Shown in pieces: positions 44,152 to 52,981 of a DNA stretch of 64,000 nt; the stretch's first letter is position 1, and each line of letters begins with the position of its first letter. The DNA is from JBGTSJ01 sp041940305. GTDB lineage: Bacteria; Planctomycetota; Planctomycetia; Planctomycetales; Planctomycetaceae. A program made the position numbers and the translations under genes. The stretch is from NCBI GenBank assembly GCA_041940305.1, contig JBGTSJ010000007.1:202565-266564 (forward strand), written 5' to 3'. The notes below the pieces were generated by a model. It did not search any database. It was not told where the DNA came from and saw only the letters and a list, made by a program, of their open reading frames with translations.

Positions 44152-45465
44152 TCAGGCAGGTGGTTGACCAATGACGAGAGCGGTGTAGTGGGAGGGCCAG
44201 CCCCGACTGAGCATCAGGCCGTACTGCAGGGGGAGTCCTTCACGCGGCTCGCGGACGAAGGCGAGCGGAAGTTCAGGATCCGGCTGCTGCAGATTGACGA
44301 TCGGGAGCAGCGTGCCCCGGCGCATCGATTCCATCATGACGGCCAATTCAACGGATCCGGAGGCGTTGCCGAGGTGGCCCGTCGACGACTTGAGCGTAGT
44401 GACCGGCACGCGGCGGGCGTGTGCCCCCAGCGCATCCAGCAGGCCGGCGCTTTCAATGCGGTCGCCGCTGGGGGTCGCGTCTCCCGTTACATGGACGAAG
44501 TCGAGTTGTTCGGGGCGAATGCGCGATTCCCGCAGAACACGGGCGATGCATTCCGACAGCAGCCGGGACGAGCGGGAGACGTCCTCGTGCGGGACGCCGG
44601 TTGTCGCGGCGTAGCCGAGCAGTTCCGCGTGCACCGGGGCGCCGCGGGCGCGGGCGGCGTGCAGATCCTCGAGAACCATCAGGCAGGCGCCTTCGCCCGC
44701 CACGCTGCCGTCACGATCGACGTCAAACGGCTTGTGGGCGTGCTGGGGATCGTCGTTGCGCTGCGTCAGGAGCTTGCGGTTCGAGAGCTGCGCGAGGTAG
44801 ACCCAGTTGACCCACGAGTCGTATCCGCCGGCAAGCATCAGGTCAGCTTCACCGCGGCGGAGAGCGCGGAGGCTTTCTCCCAGCGCCATTGTTGCGCCGG
44901 ACCCGAGCGCCAGAAAGTTGTAGTTGACCCCCTCCAGCACGTACTCGTGGGCGATGTAGTACATGCAGGCGTTCGGCAGGCCCTCGACGATCGTCTGCGG
45001 CGGGATGAGCTTGATGCCTTCTTCGATGAACCGGGTGTGGTCGAGTTCGCCGGCTTCGTTCAGTCCCTCCTTGATGCCGGTGAAGAAGTTTTCGACCCTG
45101 GGCCCCTCCTTCCGGCAGCCGATGGCGATGCCGCACATCTCCGCGTTGGAGAGCGGGGTTGCCAGACCGGAGTCAGCGAGAGCAGCGCCCGCCGCCAGGT
45201 AGCCGAAGTCTTCGCCGGGTCGCAGCAGCCGCGCCAGGCGACCACTCTTGAGTTCCTGGCGAGGATTGAAGTCCGGCACTTCCGAGGCGATGCGGGTGTG
45301 GAGAGTGCTCGCATCGAACCGTTTCACTGGTCCGGCCGCGCAGTCGCCGGCGGCCCAGCGTCGCCAGACTTCGTCTGCGCTGCGGCCGAGGGGCGTCAGC
45401 AGGCCGCGGCCTGTCACGACGATCCGACGTCTGGTGGATGATGTGGGCATCGGTTCATTCGACAC
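44152..45465 (-). CDS. ketosynthase-like protein lacking the active-site cysteine (KSbeta/CLF-like)
   Basis: 437 residues from a GTG at 45465 (GAGGAA 6 nt upstream; ATG at 45450 is an alternative). FabF-fold throughout: RRIVVTGRGLLTPLG, MLAGGYDSW, RDGSVAGEGACLMVLE, TLKSSTGHLGNASGSVELA. At the position of the nucleophilic Cys the sequence is FLALGSGATMAL, so Cys is Gly, and the first catalytic His region reads VHVTGDATPSGD (His to Thr). The second His and its Lys (KSSTGH) remain. This is what chain-length factors of type II polyketide synthases look like. It follows an intact ketosynthase gene after about 37 bp. Confidence 0.88.
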   Translation of the reverse strand: MSNEPMPTSSTRRRIVVTGRGLLTPLGRSADEVWRRWAAGDCAAGPVKRFDASTLHTRIASEVPDFNPRQELKSGRLARLLRPGEDFGYLAAGAALADSGLATPLSNAEMCGIAIGCRKEGPRVENFFTGIKEGLNEAGELDHTRFIEEGIKLIPPQTIVEGLPNACMYYIAHEYVLEGVNYNFLALGSGATMALGESLRALRRGEADLMLAGGYDSWVNWVYLAQLSNRKLLTQRNDDPQHAHKPFDVDRDGSVAGEGACLMVLEDLHAARARGAPVHAELLGYAATTGVPHEDVSRSSRLLSECIARVLRESRIRPEQLDFVHVTGDATPSGDRIESAGLLDALGAHARRVPVTTLKSSTGHLGNASGSVELAVMMESMRRGTLLPIVNLQQPDPELPLAFVREPREGLPLQYGLMLSRGWPSHYTALVIGQPPA

Positions 45466-45502
45466 CCGGTTTCCTCGCAAACCAGGTGTCTGTCTCAGTG
45501 TG

Positions 45503-46780
45503 CTAGTCTCGAAACCGCCGGAATACTACGGTTGCGTTATTGCCTCCAAATGCGAACGAGTTGGAGGCGGCCGCGTCGATTGTCATCGGCCGCGACTCGT
45601 TGGCGATGTAGTCCAGATCGCATCCGGGGTCCGGGTTCTCAAGATTGGTAGTCGGAGGCGCGACGTTATCGTGGATCGCCATCACGGAGATGGCGGCCTC
45701 CAGCGCTCCAGCCGCGTGGATCAGGTGGCCTGTCATCGACTTGGTGGAACTGACGGCGAGCTTGTCGGCGTGGTCGCCAAACGCCCGACGGATGGCGAGC
45801 GTCTCGCTGCGGTCGTTGCCGCGCGTCGAAGTGCCGTGTGCGTTGACGTATTGAATATCCTGGGGCCGCATGCCGGCGTCACGGAGCGCCAGCGTGATGG
45901 CGGTCGCCGGGGCGCGGCCGTCGGTGGCGGCGTCGGTGATGTGCGTCGTGGTCATCGTTGCGCCGTAGCCGGCCAGTTCAGCATAGACTCGCGCGCCTCG
46001 ACGTTGCGCATGCTCCAGTTCCTCCAGGACGAGGATGGCGGCCCCTTCACTGATCACGAACCCGTCTCGCAGACGGTCGAATGGGCGGCTGGCGCGCTCC
46101 GGCTCGTCGTTCCGCTGCGACATGACCCCCAGCAGCGAGAAGCTGAGCAGGACCACTTCCTCGACCATGTTGTCGAAGCCGCCGGCCAGCATGACGTCGG
46201 CGTCACCTTCTTCGATGGCCCGCATGGCGGAGCCGAGCGCCTGGGTTCCGGCCGCGCAGGCGGTGCTCACGACGAAGTGGGGTCCCCCGGCATGCCAGCG
46301 GTCGCCGAGGGCTTCGACGACGGTGACTTGCGGCAGTCGGAGGTCGATCCTGGGCTCGTCCTCCGGATACCGGGGGGGATCATACTCCGTCATCAGCTTT
46401 CGCCACTGCGCGGCGTGGGCGAGGTTGATGCAGGTGGTATAGGCGCCGACGGAGATGCCCATCCGTTCCGGCCACAGTGCGTCCGGATTCAGGCCGGCAT
46501 CGTCAATCGCCATGGACGTAGCGGCGATGCCCAGCTGGACATTCCGGGGGACCAGGAGGGCGATCTCGCGCGTATGGTCATCGAGGTAGGGTTCGACGCT
46601 GAAGTCGCGCACCTCGCCGGCAATCTGAACAGGCCAGTCGGTGGCGTCGAAATTCTGCACGCGACGGACGCCGCTGCGACCCTGCTTGGCCGCCGCCCAC
46701 GTGTCGTGCAGGTTGTTTCCGAGCGGGCTTACGGCCCCCATCCCGGTGACCACGACCCGCCGCGTTTTGCGGACCGTCAT
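45503..46780 (-). CDS. beta-ketoacyl-ACP synthase, FabF type (KSalpha)
   Basis: 425 residues. It condenses malonyl-ACP with an acyl primer. The catalytic triad is complete: C175 in VVSTACAAGTQAL, His in YVNAHGTSTRGND and His in STKSMTGHLIHAAG. The ending ASNSFAFGGNNATVVF is typical. Its ATG overlaps the TGA of the carrier-protein gene by 4 bp (ATGA), implying translational coupling. With the next, cysteine-less gene it makes a KSalpha/KSbeta pair, so this is likely a specialised system rather than the housekeeping fabF. Confidence 0.94.
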   Translation of the reverse strand: MTVRKTRRVVVTGMGAVSPLGNNLHDTWAAAKQGRSGVRRVQNFDATDWPVQIAGEVRDFSVEPYLDDHTREIALLVPRNVQLGIAATSMAIDDAGLNPDALWPERMGISVGAYTTCINLAHAAQWRKLMTEYDPPRYPEDEPRIDLRLPQVTVVEALGDRWHAGGPHFVVSTACAAGTQALGSAMRAIEEGDADVMLAGGFDNMVEEVVLLSFSLLGVMSQRNDEPERASRPFDRLRDGFVISEGAAILVLEELEHAQRRGARVYAELAGYGATMTTTHITDAATDGRAPATAITLALRDAGMRPQDIQYVNAHGTSTRGNDRSETLAIRRAFGDHADKLAVSSTKSMTGHLIHAAGALEAAISVMAIHDNVAPPTTNLENPDPGCDLDYIANESRPMTIDAAASNSFAFGGNNATVVFRRFRD

Positions 46781-47199
46781 GCGTCGTTCGCCTTTTCAGC
46801 CAGCTTCTGCTGCACGAGGTCGATAACGTGCTTGACGCGGAAGAACTCGAACAGGTCGGCGTCGGTCAGTTCTTCTGTGAGCGTGCTGCGATCGAAATTC
46901 GGGACGAGTTCGGCGATCCGCTCGTATCCGCGGTCGCTGACGGTGCGGTCAGCATTGAGGAACTCTTCCTGCGACATGCCCCCCAGCAGATGCGACTGCA
47001 CCTCCAGCGGACGGATGTACGTGTTGAATCGTGTGTTCAGACCGAACAGCAGGTCCAGCATGTCGATCGACGCCAGCCCCAGATCCTGCACCAGGAGCGC
47101 GTCTTCTGTGACTTCCTCCGGCTCAATCGCCAGCGCCTCGACCAGGCAGTCCCGGACGCCGTCGAAGATCTCTTCCCGCGTGAATGTCTGATCGTTCAC
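46777..47199 (-). CDS. extended acyl carrier protein
   Basis: 140 residues from a GTG at 47199. Residues 1-60 are ACP-like: EALAIEPEEVTEDALLVQDLGLASIDMLDLLFGL. The phosphopantetheine serine is S44 in GLASID (usual DSL/DSI). The C-terminal 70 residues are longer than in a standard ACP (about 80 aa total) and include PNFDRSTLTEELTDADLFEFFRVKHVIDLVQ, which resembles a second helix bundle. It carries the growing chain for the coupled ketosynthases downstream. Confidence 0.9.
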   Translation of the reverse strand: MNDQTFTREEIFDGVRDCLVEALAIEPEEVTEDALLVQDLGLASIDMLDLLFGLNTRFNTYIRPLEVQSHLLGGMSQEEFLNADRTVSDRGYERIAELVPNFDRSTLTEELTDADLFEFFRVKHVIDLVQQKLAEKANDA

Positions 47200-47227
47200 T
47201 GTCTGCTATCCCAATCGGGAGAGGAGG

Positions 47228-47332
47228 AATCAAGGATTCGAGGAGTCAGGAAATCGAGGGGAAGGGAAGCCGCGGAATTCTGTCGTCCCTCGAGCCCTGG
47301 CTTCCTTGACTCCTCGACTCCTTTCGTACTCC
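47228..47332. repeat. inverted blocks of 8-bp tandem units
   Basis: Left block (47228-47259): AATCAAGG, ATTCGAGG, AGTCAGG and AATCGAGG units. Right block (47301-47332): CCTTGACT, CCTCGACT and CCTTTCGT units, the reverse complement theme. They fold towards each other across about 40 bp and fill the gap between the amidohydrolase stop and the carrier-protein start. Confidence 0.55.
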
Positions 47333-47334
47333 AC

Positions 47335-48726
47335 TCACATAAATCCCACCTTCGAGCGGCGCTTCGGCACTGTTTCCCGGATGTCCCGGATGACGGCCTC
47401 TTCGTCAATCGTCTTCAGTTCGCCGTCTTCGTACAACACCTTCCCGTCCACCATCACCAGCGACACCTCGTGTCCGCGGGCCGCGTACACCAGGTTCGCC
47501 GTTAGGTTGAACGGCTCATCGATCAATGGTTGCAGCGTCGGGTGTCGAGTGTCCACCAGGATCAGGTCGGCCTTCTTCCCGGGCTCGATAGATCCGATCT
47601 CCGACTCCAGTCCGAGCGCCTTCGCGCCGTCGATCGTCGCCATGCGAAGGACTTCATCCGCCGGCGCCGCGGTCGGGTCCTTGGTGTGCATTTTGCCGAA
47701 GAACGCCGCCAACTTCATCTCATTGAAGACGTTACAGTTGTTATTGCCGGCGGCCTGATCGGAACCAAGCCCCACAATCCCCCCAGCCTTCTTGAACGGA
47801 ATCGCCGGCGGGATCATGCCGTCGATCAATCCGATGGAACCGTTGCAGACGACCAGCTTGGAGCCCGCGGCCGCCACCTGCCCGACTTCGTCCTCATTCG
47901 CCATCGTCATGTGGACGGCTGTGAACTGCGGATCGAAGTATTCGTGCTCGCCGAGATACGGGATCGTCCGCTTCTTGTACCGCAGCAGCATCTGCTCGGT
48001 CTCGCGGTCCCCCTGGGCGGTGTGCATCTGGATCGGCAGCCCCTTCGCCTCCGCCGTCTCCTTGCACTGCACCAGAGTCTTCTCGCTGATGAAGTCCGGA
48101 GCGAACGGGCCCATCATGCACTGGATGCGCCCGTCGTCGGCGCCGTGATACTCGGCGTGCAGCCGCATCGCCTCGTTGTATGAGGCCTGACCCATCTGCC
48201 GGTCGAGCTGGTACAGCTTGCCGCCGGCGAGGAGTTCGGGGCCGATCTCGAACACCGGCAGAATGGGACGCACGCGGATGCCCGTCGACAGGTACAGCTC
48301 GAACAGAGCCGGATCGGGGAAGACGAGAAAGTCGCCGAACGTCGTCGTGCCCGCCTTGATTGCCTCCATGAACGTCAGCTGGCTGGAGAGGATCTGCCAC
48401 TTGGGCTTGAGTTCCAGCATGTACGGCAGGACGCCCCGCATCATCCAGTCGTGCATGTCCTGGGCGACGCCGCGCAGCAGCCCCAGTTGGGTATGGATGT
48501 GCGCGTCGATCAGTCCCGGCAGCAGGGCGAAGTGCGTGGCATCGACCTCGCGGAGAACCCTTCCGTTTGCGGATGACGTCAGCTGCTGCTGCACCTCCTG
48601 TGTCGGACCGGCCGAGACAATGCGGTTGCCGGAGACCGCTACGGCGCCGTCGGGGATGTATCCCACCCCATCCCCCTGCAGGGTGAAGAGGTGAGCGTGC
48701 TTAAACAGGCAGTCAACAGCCATCAT
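47335..48726 (-). CDS. amidohydrolase of the chlorohydrolase/MTA-SAH deaminase group
   Basis: 463 residues. A metal-dependent TIM-barrel hydrolase. Metal ligands: DAHIHTQLG (HxH, about 74-82), IQMHTAQGD, TAVHMTMANED and GLGSDQAAGNNNCNVF (Asp). The closing IGSIEPGKKADLILVDTRHPTLQPL is the usual C-terminal beta domain. Relatives deaminate nucleosides, guanine or triazines; which substrate applies cannot be told. GAGGA lies before the tandem ATGs. It lies upstream of the carrier-protein gene (135 bp). Confidence 0.9.
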   Translation of the reverse strand: MMAVDCLFKHAHLFTLQGDGVGYIPDGAVAVSGNRIVSAGPTQEVQQQLTSSANGRVLREVDATHFALLPGLIDAHIHTQLGLLRGVAQDMHDWMMRGVLPYMLELKPKWQILSSQLTFMEAIKAGTTTFGDFLVFPDPALFELYLSTGIRVRPILPVFEIGPELLAGGKLYQLDRQMGQASYNEAMRLHAEYHGADDGRIQCMMGPFAPDFISEKTLVQCKETAEAKGLPIQMHTAQGDRETEQMLLRYKKRTIPYLGEHEYFDPQFTAVHMTMANEDEVGQVAAAGSKLVVCNGSIGLIDGMIPPAIPFKKAGGIVGLGSDQAAGNNNCNVFNEMKLAAFFGKMHTKDPTAAPADEVLRMATIDGAKALGLESEIGSIEPGKKADLILVDTRHPTLQPLIDEPFNLTANLVYAARGHEVSLVMVDGKVLYEDGELKTIDEEAVIRDIRETVPKRRSKVGFM

Positions 48727-48912
48727 CGTTCCTCATCGTCGCAGGCACAGTCCCCTGTGCCGTCCGCTGCGTGATCTCTGTCTCTGTGCGATCAACCGGG
48801 CCAATCCGCCTCTGTCGATTTGCCGGCGCTAACTGTCGGGTCCCGCTTGCCGCGTCTCGTCCCCGAAGGTTCAACGGGACGGCACACGAAGTGTGCCTGC
48901 GACTCTGTGCGG

Positions 48913-49653
48913 CTACTCCTCGCCTGCTTCCGTCCGCACGACGGGCTTGCCCCGATCGTAGTGCGGATTCTCCATGTAGAGCAGCACGCCGTAGTTGCGG
49001 CTCTCGGCGTCTTCAAAATACTCCGGCAGGGCCTTGGCGATGTGGAATCCCATCCGGCAGTACATTCCCAGTTCCGGGTCGCGGATCTTGCCGCGCTTGT
49101 CGTACAGGTATTCGTCGAACGACATCTTGTCGGCGAAGCGGTGGTATCGCAGCGGTCTCACGCCGAGGATAATGCCCCGGACGTTCAGTTCGAGCATCAC
49201 CGCTCCGATCCTCAGCATAATCAGGTTGCCGGCGCCCGAAAGCAATTCGTTCTGGGCGATCGCCAGGTTCACCCCGTAGATGTATTCGCCGTCCGCATCG
49301 TGCCGCAGGTAACCGTTGTTCGTCGCCTCGTACCACGTCGGCCAGGGATTGTCCCAGTCGTAGTTGACCCGCTGGGTGTTGATCAGCGCCACCATCCGGC
49401 CTTCCTTGACGGCGCAGATGTTCCCGGGGCGGAACTTGCGGATCCGCTCCTCGAACTGCTCCCGGTCAAACTGGATGTACTGTTCTCCCCAGGCTTCCTC
49501 TTCCACGCGTTTGGCGTCTTCGAAGTCCGCCGGCTGGAGCGACCGGACCTTGATCGGGCTGTCCTCCAGCATGAACCGGATGTAGTCCTGCAGAAGGCGG
49601 ACCGGGTAGTTGATAAAGCCGGACAGGTCCAGAACTTGGTCCGAAAGATCCAT
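48913..49653 (-). CDS. GNAT-type N-acetyltransferase-like protein
   Basis: 246 residues. The segment IKVRSLQPADFEDAKRVEEEAWGEQYIQFDREQFEERIRKFRPGNICAVKEGRMVALINTQRV is a GNAT N-terminal half. The acetyl-CoA loop region is less clear (GVNLAIAQNELLSGAGNLIMLRIGAVML), but the C-terminal LGVRPLRYHRFADKMSFDEYLYDK...GMYCRMGFHIAKALPEYF has the GNAT C-end character, as in GNAT domains fused to carbon-nitrogen hydrolases. It is the first gene of the minus-strand block that includes the ketosynthases. No SD. Confidence 0.75.
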   Translation of the reverse strand: MDLSDQVLDLSGFINYPVRLLQDYIRFMLEDSPIKVRSLQPADFEDAKRVEEEAWGEQYIQFDREQFEERIRKFRPGNICAVKEGRMVALINTQRVNYDWDNPWPTWYEATNNGYLRHDADGEYIYGVNLAIAQNELLSGAGNLIMLRIGAVMLELNVRGIILGVRPLRYHRFADKMSFDEYLYDKRGKIRDPELGMYCRMGFHIAKALPEYFEDAESRNYGVLLYMENPHYDRGKPVVRTEAGEE

Positions 49654-50283
49654 GAAGCACGCTTGAGCCGATCGCGAACGTTGCAGGCAGTTTCAGGCGG
49701 CCCCACAGGACGATGCATCTGCGATTCCAGCGCGCACCGGCAGGAGGCGTAGCGTCCCTGTCGGCCCGCTCCACGAGCAGACGCCCAGCGACGGACGGAG
49801 ATCTAGAGTCTGATGGTCGCGGCTGGCCGCGCCGACCGCCCCTCCGCCACCCTGATTCCCACTCTGGCGGAGTCGAGCCAAGATACCGCAGCCCCGGACG
49901 AGCCGCAATCCACGCGGATTCCGCCGGTGGGCCGAATCCTGTCGCCGCCACGATCCGGACCGCCGCCGGCAGCGGCTCGAGTTGCATCCCTCCGAACCTG
50001 GCCAGACGAATCGCCGCAGGACGACGCCAACTCCGCAAGAAGCAAGTTGGCGACGCTGCTACCGCATTTTGCGTCATCTGCGTGTTCTTGTGGCCGATGA
50101 TCCCAGTTCGATTCAGTGGATGATTGCGTCGCCTTGCCGAGCACCCGTCGCGCGTTGCGGCCGGCCAGACAATGTGCCTGCCGCCGACGCGTTGGATCGC
50201 TTCCAACATCTTGCGGCGCGGCGGCGTATCGACTACCGTACTGATTGCGGCCCGACTGTACCAGCAATTGAATTGCATTTGCG
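49654..50283. other. divergent intergenic region with one short repeat
   Basis: 630 bp between divergent genes. The only recognised element is the repeat at 50064-50094. A minus-strand stretch near 50120-50230 (RKMLEAIQRVGGRHIVWPAA) has some coding flavour, but no start with SD and no known family. Short frames elsewhere look spurious. Confidence 0.4.
50064..50094. repeat. TGCGTCATCT-type intergenic repeat, copy 2
   Basis: CATTTTGCGTCATCTGCGTG continues with TTCTTGTGGC. It shares about 18 of 20 positions with the copy at 20115. Sub-units of 8-9 bp (TGCGTCATC, TGCGTGTTC) are visible. Confidence 0.5.
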
Positions 50284-50994
50284 ATGTCCCTCGTTCTCGA
50301 CGGCGTCCGTAAGAGCTACCGCGAGCCAGACGGCACGCCGCTCCCCGTTCTCAATGTCCGGCGATTTGAAATGGCGTCGGCCGAACAGGTCGCGCTCGTC
50401 GGACAGAGCGGCGGCGGGAAAACCACGCTCCTCAATGTGATTTCGGGCATCACCACCGCGGACGCGGGTTCGGTAGTCGTTGACGGTGTGGACGTGACAC
50501 GATTATCGGAGCCGGCCCGCGACCGCTTCCGTGCGGAGCGGATTGGAATCGTTTTTCAGACGTTCAACCTGCTGCCGGCATTCAGCGCTTATGAGAACGT
50601 GCTGCTCGGCATGACGTTCGCCGGCAGGACAGATCGGGCCTTCGCCAGAGACTTGCTGTCGCAGGTCGGCCTGGGTCACCGGCTGTCGCATCGGCCGGGC
50701 CAGCTCTCGGTCGGGGAGCAGCAGCGCGTGGCCGTCGCCCGGGCGTTGGCGAACCGGCCGAAACTGATGCTGGCGGACGAGCCGACGGCCAATGTGGATG
50801 TCGCCAACCAGGAGCTGGTGTTGAACATGATTCGGGACGCGTGCACCGAGCATGGCGTCTCGCTGCTGCTGGTGACGCACGCCCAGGAGGTCGCCCGGCA
50901 GTTCGGTCGCGTTGAGAACCTGGCGGACTTCAATCGGATCAATGGAACCGCGCCGGCAACCGATGCGGCGCGCTCCCCTGCAGGTCGCGGCTAA
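50284..50994 (+). CDS. ABC transporter ATP-binding protein (LolD/MacB type)
   Basis: 236 residues. Walker A GQSGGGKTT (about 40-48), Q-loop VFQTFNLLPAFSAYENV, signature LSVGEQQRVAVARAL, Walker B LMLADEPTANVD and H-switch LLVTHAQEVA. The FNLLPAFSAYENV wording is that of ATPases paired with FtsX-like permeases. It lies 14 bp upstream of such a permease. No SD. Confidence 0.95.
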   Translation: MSLVLDGVRKSYREPDGTPLPVLNVRRFEMASAEQVALVGQSGGGKTTLLNVISGITTADAGSVVVDGVDVTRLSEPARDRFRAERIGIVFQTFNLLPAFSAYENVLLGMTFAGRTDRAFARDLLSQVGLGHRLSHRPGQLSVGEQQRVAVARALANRPKLMLADEPTANVDVANQELVLNMIRDACTEHGVSLLLVTHAQEVARQFGRVENLADFNRINGTAPATDAARSPAGRG

Positions 50995-51008
50995 TCGAGT
51001 GTACTCGC

Positions 51009-52391
51009 ATGAACCTGTTCACGATTGCGTGGAAGAGCATTCGGCAGCGGCTGCTGTCGTCTTCGCTGACCGGTCTAAGCGTGGCGCTGGGCGTCGCGCT
51101 GATGGTGGCGGTCCTTGTCATCAACGGCGTGGTGACGAGGATGTTCAATCAGTCGGGCACGGGCTACAACCTGATCATCGGGCCGAAAGGGAGCCAGCTG
51201 CAGCTCGTCCTCAGCACGGTCTATCGCATCGAAGACCCCATCGAGAACCTGCCCTGGCGATTCTTCGAGGAGATCAAGGCCGACCCCCGCGTGGAGTTGG
51301 CCGTGCCGGTCGCATTCGGCGACTTCACCGAGGACGGCGGCTTTCCCATCATCGGCACCATCCCTCAGTATTTCTCGATGGACGTCGTCTCCGGCACCCC
51401 CTTCATGGTCAAGGGGGACTACCTGCGCGGCACCTGGGACGCTGTCATCGGCTCTGAAGTCGCCCGGCAAAACGGGTGGGACATCGGCAGCGAGTTTCGG
51501 ATGGTCCACGGCGGCCGCGATCCCACGGAGTCCCACGTCCATGACGAGAAGTTCACAGTCCGCGGCGTCCTTCGCGCCACCGGCACGCCGAACGACCGCT
51601 CCGTGTTCGTGCATCTGGACGGATTCTTCCTTCTCGACGGCCACGACAAGCCTGTGGATGAAGCCGTCCAGCGGCTGGCGAAGTTCTACACTGTTCCCGA
51701 GTCGCAGGTGCGCGAGTGGTACGCCGACGATCTGGAGAGGATCGCCGAGGAAGCCACGCACGATCACTCCGGGCACGACCATCATCACGTCCATGCCGTC
51801 TCCGATCTGCAGAAGGAGTTCACGTCGATCCTCGTGCTGGCCGCCGCCGAGGGGAGCGGGCCGTTTCCTGAGAATCTCAAGCGATCGATGACGGCGATGT
51901 CGCTACAGGGCAACATTAACGACGGATTTCAGGCCCAGGCCGTCAGCCCAGTGGCCCCGATGAAGAAGCTGCTGGACAACCTCGTCGGCAACGTGCGGCT
52001 GGCCCTGTTGTACCTCACCGGCCTCATCATCGCGGTCGCCGGCATCAGCATCTTCGTGAGCATCTACAACTCGATGGCTGACCGCAAACGGGAGATCGCC
52101 ATCATGCGGGCACTGGGGGCGCGCCGGCAGAGCGTGTTTCTGGTGATCCTCGCGGAGTCGCTGCTGCTCTGCCTCGGCGGCGGCCTGATCGGCCTGCTGC
52201 TCGGTCACGGACTGGTATTGATCGCCGCCCCGATCGTCGAAGCCCGCAGCGGTCTGCTCATTAATCCGTTCGCCTTTGAGCCGATCGAGCTGGTCATCGT
52301 GCCGGTGACGATCCTCCTCGCCGGGCTGATCGGCTTCCTGCCGGGACTCACAGCGTATCGCACCGATGTGGCGGGGGCGTTGACTTCGTAA
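51009..52391 (+). CDS. FtsX/MacB-type ABC permease with a His-rich loop
   Basis: 460 residues. The N-terminal helix (about 22-43) is followed by a large periplasmic MacB-like domain, then three C-terminal helices (about 333-352, 381-402, 430-452) with the coupling motif NSMADRKREIAIMRALGARRQSVFLVI. Inserted in the periplasmic domain at 251-262 is HDHSGHDHHHVH, seven His in twelve residues, likely to bind Zn2+, Cu2+ or Ni2+. The ATPase upstream is its partner. Transport or release of a metal-linked substrate, or a metal-sensing lipoprotein-release machine, is possible (inference). Confidence 0.93.
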   Translation: MNLFTIAWKSIRQRLLSSSLTGLSVALGVALMVAVLVINGVVTRMFNQSGTGYNLIIGPKGSQLQLVLSTVYRIEDPIENLPWRFFEEIKADPRVELAVPVAFGDFTEDGGFPIIGTIPQYFSMDVVSGTPFMVKGDYLRGTWDAVIGSEVARQNGWDIGSEFRMVHGGRDPTESHVHDEKFTVRGVLRATGTPNDRSVFVHLDGFFLLDGHDKPVDEAVQRLAKFYTVPESQVREWYADDLERIAEEATHDHSGHDHHHVHAVSDLQKEFTSILVLAAAEGSGPFPENLKRSMTAMSLQGNINDGFQAQAVSPVAPMKKLLDNLVGNVRLALLYLTGLIIAVAGISIFVSIYNSMADRKREIAIMRALGARRQSVFLVILAESLLLCLGGGLIGLLLGHGLVLIAAPIVEARSGLLINPFAFEPIELVIVPVTILLAGLIGFLPGLTAYRTDVAGALTS

Positions 52392-52500
52392 CACGCCCCG
52401 TGCTGAGCGGGCGGCTACGGATGAGCGGCAACGAGGCGCACTCTGGTACGCTGCGCGGGCAGAGGAACGCGGACGACCACGCGCGTTGTTGAACCTGCGA

Positions 52501-52866
52501 CTACGCTCCCACGGCTTCCAGCGCTTCATCGCGGGAGTCGTAGATGGCCCAGAGCGTGTCGAGGTTGGTGATCTGGAGGAGTTCGCGGGCGAGCTTGCTG
52601 GCGCCGCAGAGGACGAGCTCGCCCCCTTTCTGGCGGACAAGCTTGTGGCAACGGAGCAGCAAGGCCAGGAACACAGAGCCGAAGTAGGAAACCTGGCTGA
52701 GGTCGATGACGACGAGCGGCACCTTCTGCCTGGCGAGCGGAGCCAGCACCAGGTCCGCCGCGTGCTCAACCACGTCCCAGGACATGTTCTCGACGTTGCT
52801 GGCAGGAGTAACGACGACGGCGTCGCCGTGCCATTCCAGTTCGAAGTCGTCGCGGTGCTTGCTCAT
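52501..52866 (-). CDS. STAS-domain protein (anti-sigma-factor antagonist-like)
   Basis: 121 residues, one STAS domain. Core strands are GDAVVVTPASNVEN, VPLVVIDLSQVSYFGSVFLALLLRCHKLV and GGELVLCGASKLARELLQITNLDTLWAIYDS. The phospho-acceptor position is FGS (usual DSS/DSSG), and the serine remains. Such proteins switch anti-sigma kinases in partner-swapping; no RsbW-like kinase is nearby. Confidence 0.9.
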   Translation of the reverse strand: MSKHRDDFELEWHGDAVVVTPASNVENMSWDVVEHAADLVLAPLARQKVPLVVIDLSQVSYFGSVFLALLLRCHKLVRQKGGELVLCGASKLARELLQITNLDTLWAIYDSRDEALEAVGA

Positions 52867-52981
52867 GTCAGGTCCGGCAGGGTCGATCGGGAGGCGGTAC
52901 TACGGGACGGACATCGAAGCGGCCACGAGAGAATCGGACGCGACAGGCATGAAGGGAACCGGCTGTGGACCGGCCGGACCG

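Noticed and set aside
45248..47191. 647-codon plus-strand open frame
   Set aside because: Shadow of the ketosynthase/ACP genes, which have catalytic residues and coupled starts.
49466..50278. 270-codon minus-strand open frame partly over the GNAT gene
   Set aside because: The GNAT frame explains the overlapped half; the rest is low-complexity without SD.
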